In this document: piece by piece, positions 59,935-64,000 of the stretch
Layout: every line of letters begins with the position of its first letter
Numbering within the stretch: the first letter of the stretch is position 1
From: Pyxicephalus adspersus
Taxonomy: Eukaryota > Chordata > Amphibia > Anura > Pyxicephalidae
DNA length: 64,000 nt
Reading direction: 5' to 3'
Assembly: GCF_032062135.1 (NCBI RefSeq)
Contig: NC_092860.1
Coordinates: 71,048,424 to 71,112,423, forward strand
Program-made: the position numbers and the translations under genes
The notes under the pieces: generated by a model
What the model saw: only the letters and a program-made list of their open reading frames with translations
Told to the model about the DNA's origin: nothing
Databases searched by the model: none

Positions 59935-60411
59935 AGTAAACCCAAAACAAAAAAAAAAATACACTTACCTTCAATCCCGCAGAGCAGTAAATTCGTCTGG
60001 AGGTTTTTTCCATCGGGTCCCACGTTCCGGTATCCGTCTTCAGACTGGCGTGCTATGTGCCACCATCTTCTTCCGGGTTCTTCTTTCTATGTAACTTGAT
60101 GAAGGTGTGAGATCTAGTGATGTATATTGGGAAAAAAACATACTGATCTCACTGCGCATGCGTGAACTTAGCAATTTTTTTCTCCTTCTGCACATGCCCG
60201 AGCAATTTGGGCATGCGCAAAAAGAGCAGCCAAGGGTCTCCTGGGGTGCGTGACGTAGTGAGAAATAAGGGGGCAGTGCTGCACCTTTTTTTTTGTTTTT
60301 AAAGGCTGTTGCACTTACAAAAAAAAAACACAAAACCGAATTTTTATCTTACATAAAAAGGTTGGTTACCCTATTATGGAAAGTGAAAATTATGAGTTTA
60401 GGTACGCTTGT
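59935..60411. mobile_element. TTAA-type MITE (copy C)
   Basis: Starts AAAATGGAAGTAAACCC and ends GAGTTTAGGTACGCTTG, both mutated versions of the copy A ends. It holds TGCGCATGCG (60,153-60,162) and GCATGCGCA (60,211-60,219). Confidence 0.7.
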
Positions 60412-62037
60412 ACATAAATATTTACATATAAAAATGTTTAGTGTTACTGATCTGGTTAGAGGAAAAAGCAATGGTTTAGGTATTGATGTATTACAAATAT
60501 TGCTGAGTTCTAACAGCAACAGTAATGAAAGGAGAGATAGAAATAACATAAAAAAATGGGTTATATGCACATTTCGCTTGCAGGGTAAGCATGGATCAGT
60601 GTATATAGAAAAGAGGTGTAGTGGGGCGAATGATTGGGGACAGGTTTTTAAGAACTGGCTTTACTCAATGATGCAGGGTTTTCCCTGACTACTTTTGGAG
60701 GTGGGGTTGCTCGTCTAGAAATAATAGATTGCCCTGGCTGAGGTCTAATAACTACTAGCTCAGTTAGATATTATAAAATATGTGTGCTGGTTTGTTACTT
60801 ACTATAAACGACACAAAACTGTTTTCTAGTGAGAGTAAGCTAATCTAACTCACTAAAAACTTTTTAGCCTCCTTCGAAAAAAACAATGCATGCATTTTCA
60901 TTTAGGCCCCATTTACATCTGTGATGTGTGTTAACAAGTGTTATGATAAGGGAGCCCCAAAATTTGAATAGGCTGCAAATAAACCATAACAGAGCCGGTA
61001 ATACCTGTCTTAAACCACAACATAATTATCAGCAGTATATTATGCACCACCTAAAGCAAAACTGTAAACAAAGAAAGCATGGTAATCCAAAATTAAATGC
61101 TATTTTACATTTATTTTTTAAATTTCCAATTCAACCACCATTATATAACATGGTCCATTGTGTGTAACAGATTGATACCACAATTAAAACAAAATAGCGG
61201 TGTATTCCATGTGTAAAGTATGATCATCAATAAAAAAATATGTGTATTATACTATTATTTATTAATGGTAAATATACACTTAAAAATTCCACACAAACTT
61301 GTATGCTAAATGGCAAATTGTGTCCAGTTAAGTTGAAGTGGAAGGTGATTAATGTGATTTGGTAGCAGGCAAACATCTATTTTTATCCTATGATAATAGG
61401 AAGTTTTTGAGACCCATTCGAGCTGCAAATTACCTTAAAAGGCCAGGAACTGATGGAGACTGCCTTTAGTGCACACCACAAATACAGAGCAGATCACAGT
61501 GCACCAATATTATCCTGATTTTAAACGCATTTCGTTTTCACCCTGACAGAAAGCATTAATATTTTCAGCTTCATTAGGCAGAGCAAGTAAACATAATCAA
61601 AGCGTATGAATTGCTGGCCAGTTTTAGATCTATCCTATGTTATCAGAACACATCTTTGTTAGGCACAGTACACCACAAATGACAAAGCAGGGCTAAAGAT
61701 TCACACATGAAAGTGCTGGTTCTTTCAACCAGGGCTAGTGAAAAAGCCAACACATAATAGCACCATAAGCCGAATTATTTATTATATGTCAGTGCCATTA
61801 TTAAACATTTGACAGCTGCTTTCATGGGGATACAAATACTAAACAGTGGTGGTGTAAATATTTTCTCCTTCCAGTTGAAGACTATATCTGGTAAAATGTT
61901 TTTAAAATACCCCAAGGATTTAAAAAAAAAGCTCTTGCTGCAATGCTCACCACCTTTAAAGCACTGATCTCTGCAATAATTACTGTCACTAGATGTTTCC
62001 AGTCCTAAAGGTTAAATAAAACCCAATGCCACTGAAC
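60412..62037. other. Non-coding stretch
   Basis: Low-complexity AT regions. The stretch 61,380-62,030 has no repeats I recognise and could be untranslated sequence of the small ORF below. Confidence 0.35.
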
Positions 62038-62208
62038 CTACTTCCTGTGAGCTTCATAGGCCTGTGCTGCCATGGCGACCAGCACTAACAGTATAATGAT
62101 GTTAAGAACGATGGTAATGTGATAACTCTGCATCACTGAGGACTGTTCAGCGGAATTGTCCATTTTTCCTTTTCGAAAGTTATTAAAAGGGCATCTCGGT
62201 CATGCATC
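62038..62208 (-). CDS. Candidate microprotein: single-pass membrane protein of 41 (or 56) residues
   Basis: A short minus-strand ORF ends with TAG at 62,038-62,040. From the ATG at 62,163 it encodes 41 residues: MDNSAEQSSVMQSYH (polar N-terminus), ITIVLNIIILLVLVAMAAQA (membrane helix), YEAHRK (basic tail). That ATG has a strong context (A at -3, G at +4). An earlier in-frame ATG at 62,208, directly after a TAG stop, would add 15 charged residues (56 in all), but its context is weak. The arrangement fits a type of tail-anchored or N-out microprotein. GC content is higher than its AT-rich flanks. I do not recognise it as a known small membrane protein. It could be chance, so confidence is moderate. 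Confidence 0.45.
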
Positions 62209-62284
62209 TACCAATTCCACAAGATGCATAGTTAAAGCGCTAAACTCAGAATTTTCACATGACATAAAAGACAAAAATAGGGTG

Positions 62285-62625
62285 CAGCACCACCCCCTTA
62301 TTGAATGGGAGTGCAGAGCCTCCCAGGATACCTACATCACGCATCCCGGGAGGCTCTTGGCCGCCCTTTCATCAAAAGGGAAAAAAATTGCGTATCTCAC
62401 ACATGCGCAGTGAGATGGGCAAGTTTTTTCCCAATCTACGTCACCCAATCTTGCACCTGTGTCAGGTGACGTATGAAGAAGAAGAAAAGAAGATGGCGGC
62501 GCCTGGTGTGGTGGCCTGAAGACGGATACTGGGACAACGCGGGACCTGATGGAAGAAACCTCCCGATGGACTGAATGCCTTGCGGGATTGAAGGTAAGTG
62601 TGAGTTTTTTTTGGGCACTTTATTA
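62285..62625 (-). mobile_element. TTAA-type MITE (copy D)
   Basis: Reverse-oriented copy with TGGGAGTGCAGAGCCTCCCA, ACATGCGCAGTGAGATGGG and a perfect YY1-type AAGATGGCGGC at 62,490-62,500. Outer TTAA ends are degraded. It lies just upstream of the candidate microprotein ORF. Confidence 0.7.
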
Positions 62626-64000
62626 TCTCCCCCTACCTGAAACTAGGGCAAGGGACCTATCAGATACTGCCTAAAGTGATTTGAGCAAACAACAAAGTAC
62701 TTCTGGTCAGAGGGTTGGTTACAGCTACTATCAACAGCTCCCTTTATTTTTTTTAATGCCATTCTTAATTTTAAAGTTCTCTATATATTAAAAAAAGTAA
62801 ACATACAATATCAACAGGGGGCACATATCAAAGTCTGCTGTCACCTTAGGAGAGCAAAAAGAATAAAAAACAAAAAATATGTTCATGTAAAAATGTAAAA
62901 TATCAATTGAATACAGTTCCTTTTGTGGAATATAATCAAGAAGATGAGTCATTATTTATTTCACATACAAGACACAGAAATCACACATATTTATGTAATA
63001 TACAATATCATGAAGGGGTAGGGTGGCACACCTGAGCTTCTCTAAATATATCCAGCTGCCCAGACTGCATTGGGAGTAGCACTCTTCATCTTTGGGTATA
63101 GTATGAATTTGGCATTTTGCACACACATAAAAGGCCACTTGCTAAATTTTGTCATTCTAAATTTACATTACAGGACAACATATGGGACACTAGAGAGAAA
63201 AAAGAGCAGAAGTCACTGGATGTGATTTGCCCACGCAGAATTCCTTTTCTGAAATAACTTTAAGGCTAATGCAGACAGGCATGTGTAAAAATGCTACTGA
63301 ATGCTAGTGTCTGGGAGCATTCAATAGTGTTTTTGACAGCTGCTTGATGAAGAGGTTGGAAATCTATAAAAGTAGTTTATGTGTCAGTCCTCCACATTCC
63401 CCAGGATCATGTGCTTAATTTCCAAAATTCACTTCATCAAATTGGTAATTTTTAACAAACCAATCCTAGGGGCTGTGGCTTTAAATGTTTAGGAAGTCAT
63501 CTCTCTGTGTACTTGTGTCTCTACTACTAGGTTTGTTGGTGTTGTCATCAAACAGCCACTGCTCAGTTTTTACTCACCCATAGGGATATAATTATATAAA
63601 AAAATTGGAAAGACACCTCTCTGTGACAATCAACATTTTACATGTCATTAGCTGCTTTTCACCTTAGATTCCACCTATAAAAGTGAGGATGAGGTCAGAA
63701 AGTTACAAAGAAACTAACCTGGGAAAAAAATAGCTTACTGTAGCAAAACTCCTATTCAGCCACTTGATTTAGTTAATACTTGAACCATTGGCGCCGTGGT
63801 TCCTCCTGCTGACCCCCAGTTACTGGAGGACACAGTTGTAACATAGGAGTCAGTGGGAGGAACTGCAGTAGCTACCCTGTTTCCCCGATTATAAGGCACT
63901 CTCTCATTTTTTGAAGTGCCAAAATATGCCCTGGGTCTTATTTTCAGGGGATGTCTTATTTTTCCATGAAGAAGACTACAGTACACATTTATTGTTGAAA
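62626..64000. other. Non-coding stretch to the window end
   Basis: No gene or clear repeat supported. Confidence 0.4.

Noticed and set aside
1..64000. CRISPR array, operon or phage-like system
   Set aside because: No spacer-repeat array or prokaryotic gene arrangement; all features fit a vertebrate nuclear genome.

Overview
The window reads as nuclear DNA of a vertebrate, most likely an anuran amphibian (an inference from the repeat types, not a species identification). It is AT-rich and intron/intergenic in character, with no prokaryotic gene organisation. Most long open frames are decayed transposon proteins. Recognised repeat classes are L2, Tx1-clade L1 and CR1 LINEs, Penelope-like elements, a tRNA-derived SINE with an L2-like tail, Tc1/mariner elements, hAT-type MITEs, TTAA-flanked MITEs and GGGC-ended MITEs with 3-bp target duplications.

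Layout: 0.4-4.4 kb holds a near-complete but broken L2 LINE with a 2A-like motif. 4.68-11.52 kb holds a full-length Tx1-type L1 insertion bounded by an exact 12-bp target-site duplication, with a 376-bp assembly gap inside. 11.5-16.1 kb is a nest of MITEs, an antisense L1 tail and a Tc1 element interrupted by another insertion. 16.7-19.3 kb holds an L1 fragment, the SINE and a Penelope-type GIY-YIG fragment. 22.6-27.5 kb holds L2, L1 and LTR-like fragments around a likely host exon. 28.6-38.3 kb has two Tc1 remnants, a truncated L2, Harbinger-like MITEs and HHR-like motifs. 40.6-45 kb has CGATCG-rich and GGGCCTGATT-type MITEs. 48.75-49.36 kb is a 39-bp minisatellite. 49.9-54.8 kb holds hAT-type ends, a degenerate tandem array, a broken Penelope RT, a CR1 fragment and a pogo-like MITE. 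56.8-62.2 kb carries two more likely host exons and a short ORF for a possible single-pass membrane microprotein.

Host genes: three exon-like segments with splice sites, all on the minus strand (58,344-58,442, 56,806-56,878 and 25,435-25,655), suggest that much of the window is intronic to one large minus-strand gene that I could not identify. The reading phase fits between the last two but not directly between the first two, so exons may be missing. The candidate microprotein at 62,038-62,208 (minus) is the most interesting unassigned coding signal. The other notable signals are possible decayed hammerhead-ribozyme-like motifs, and promoter-type motifs (NRF1-like, YY1-like) recurring in TTAA-flanked MITEs.
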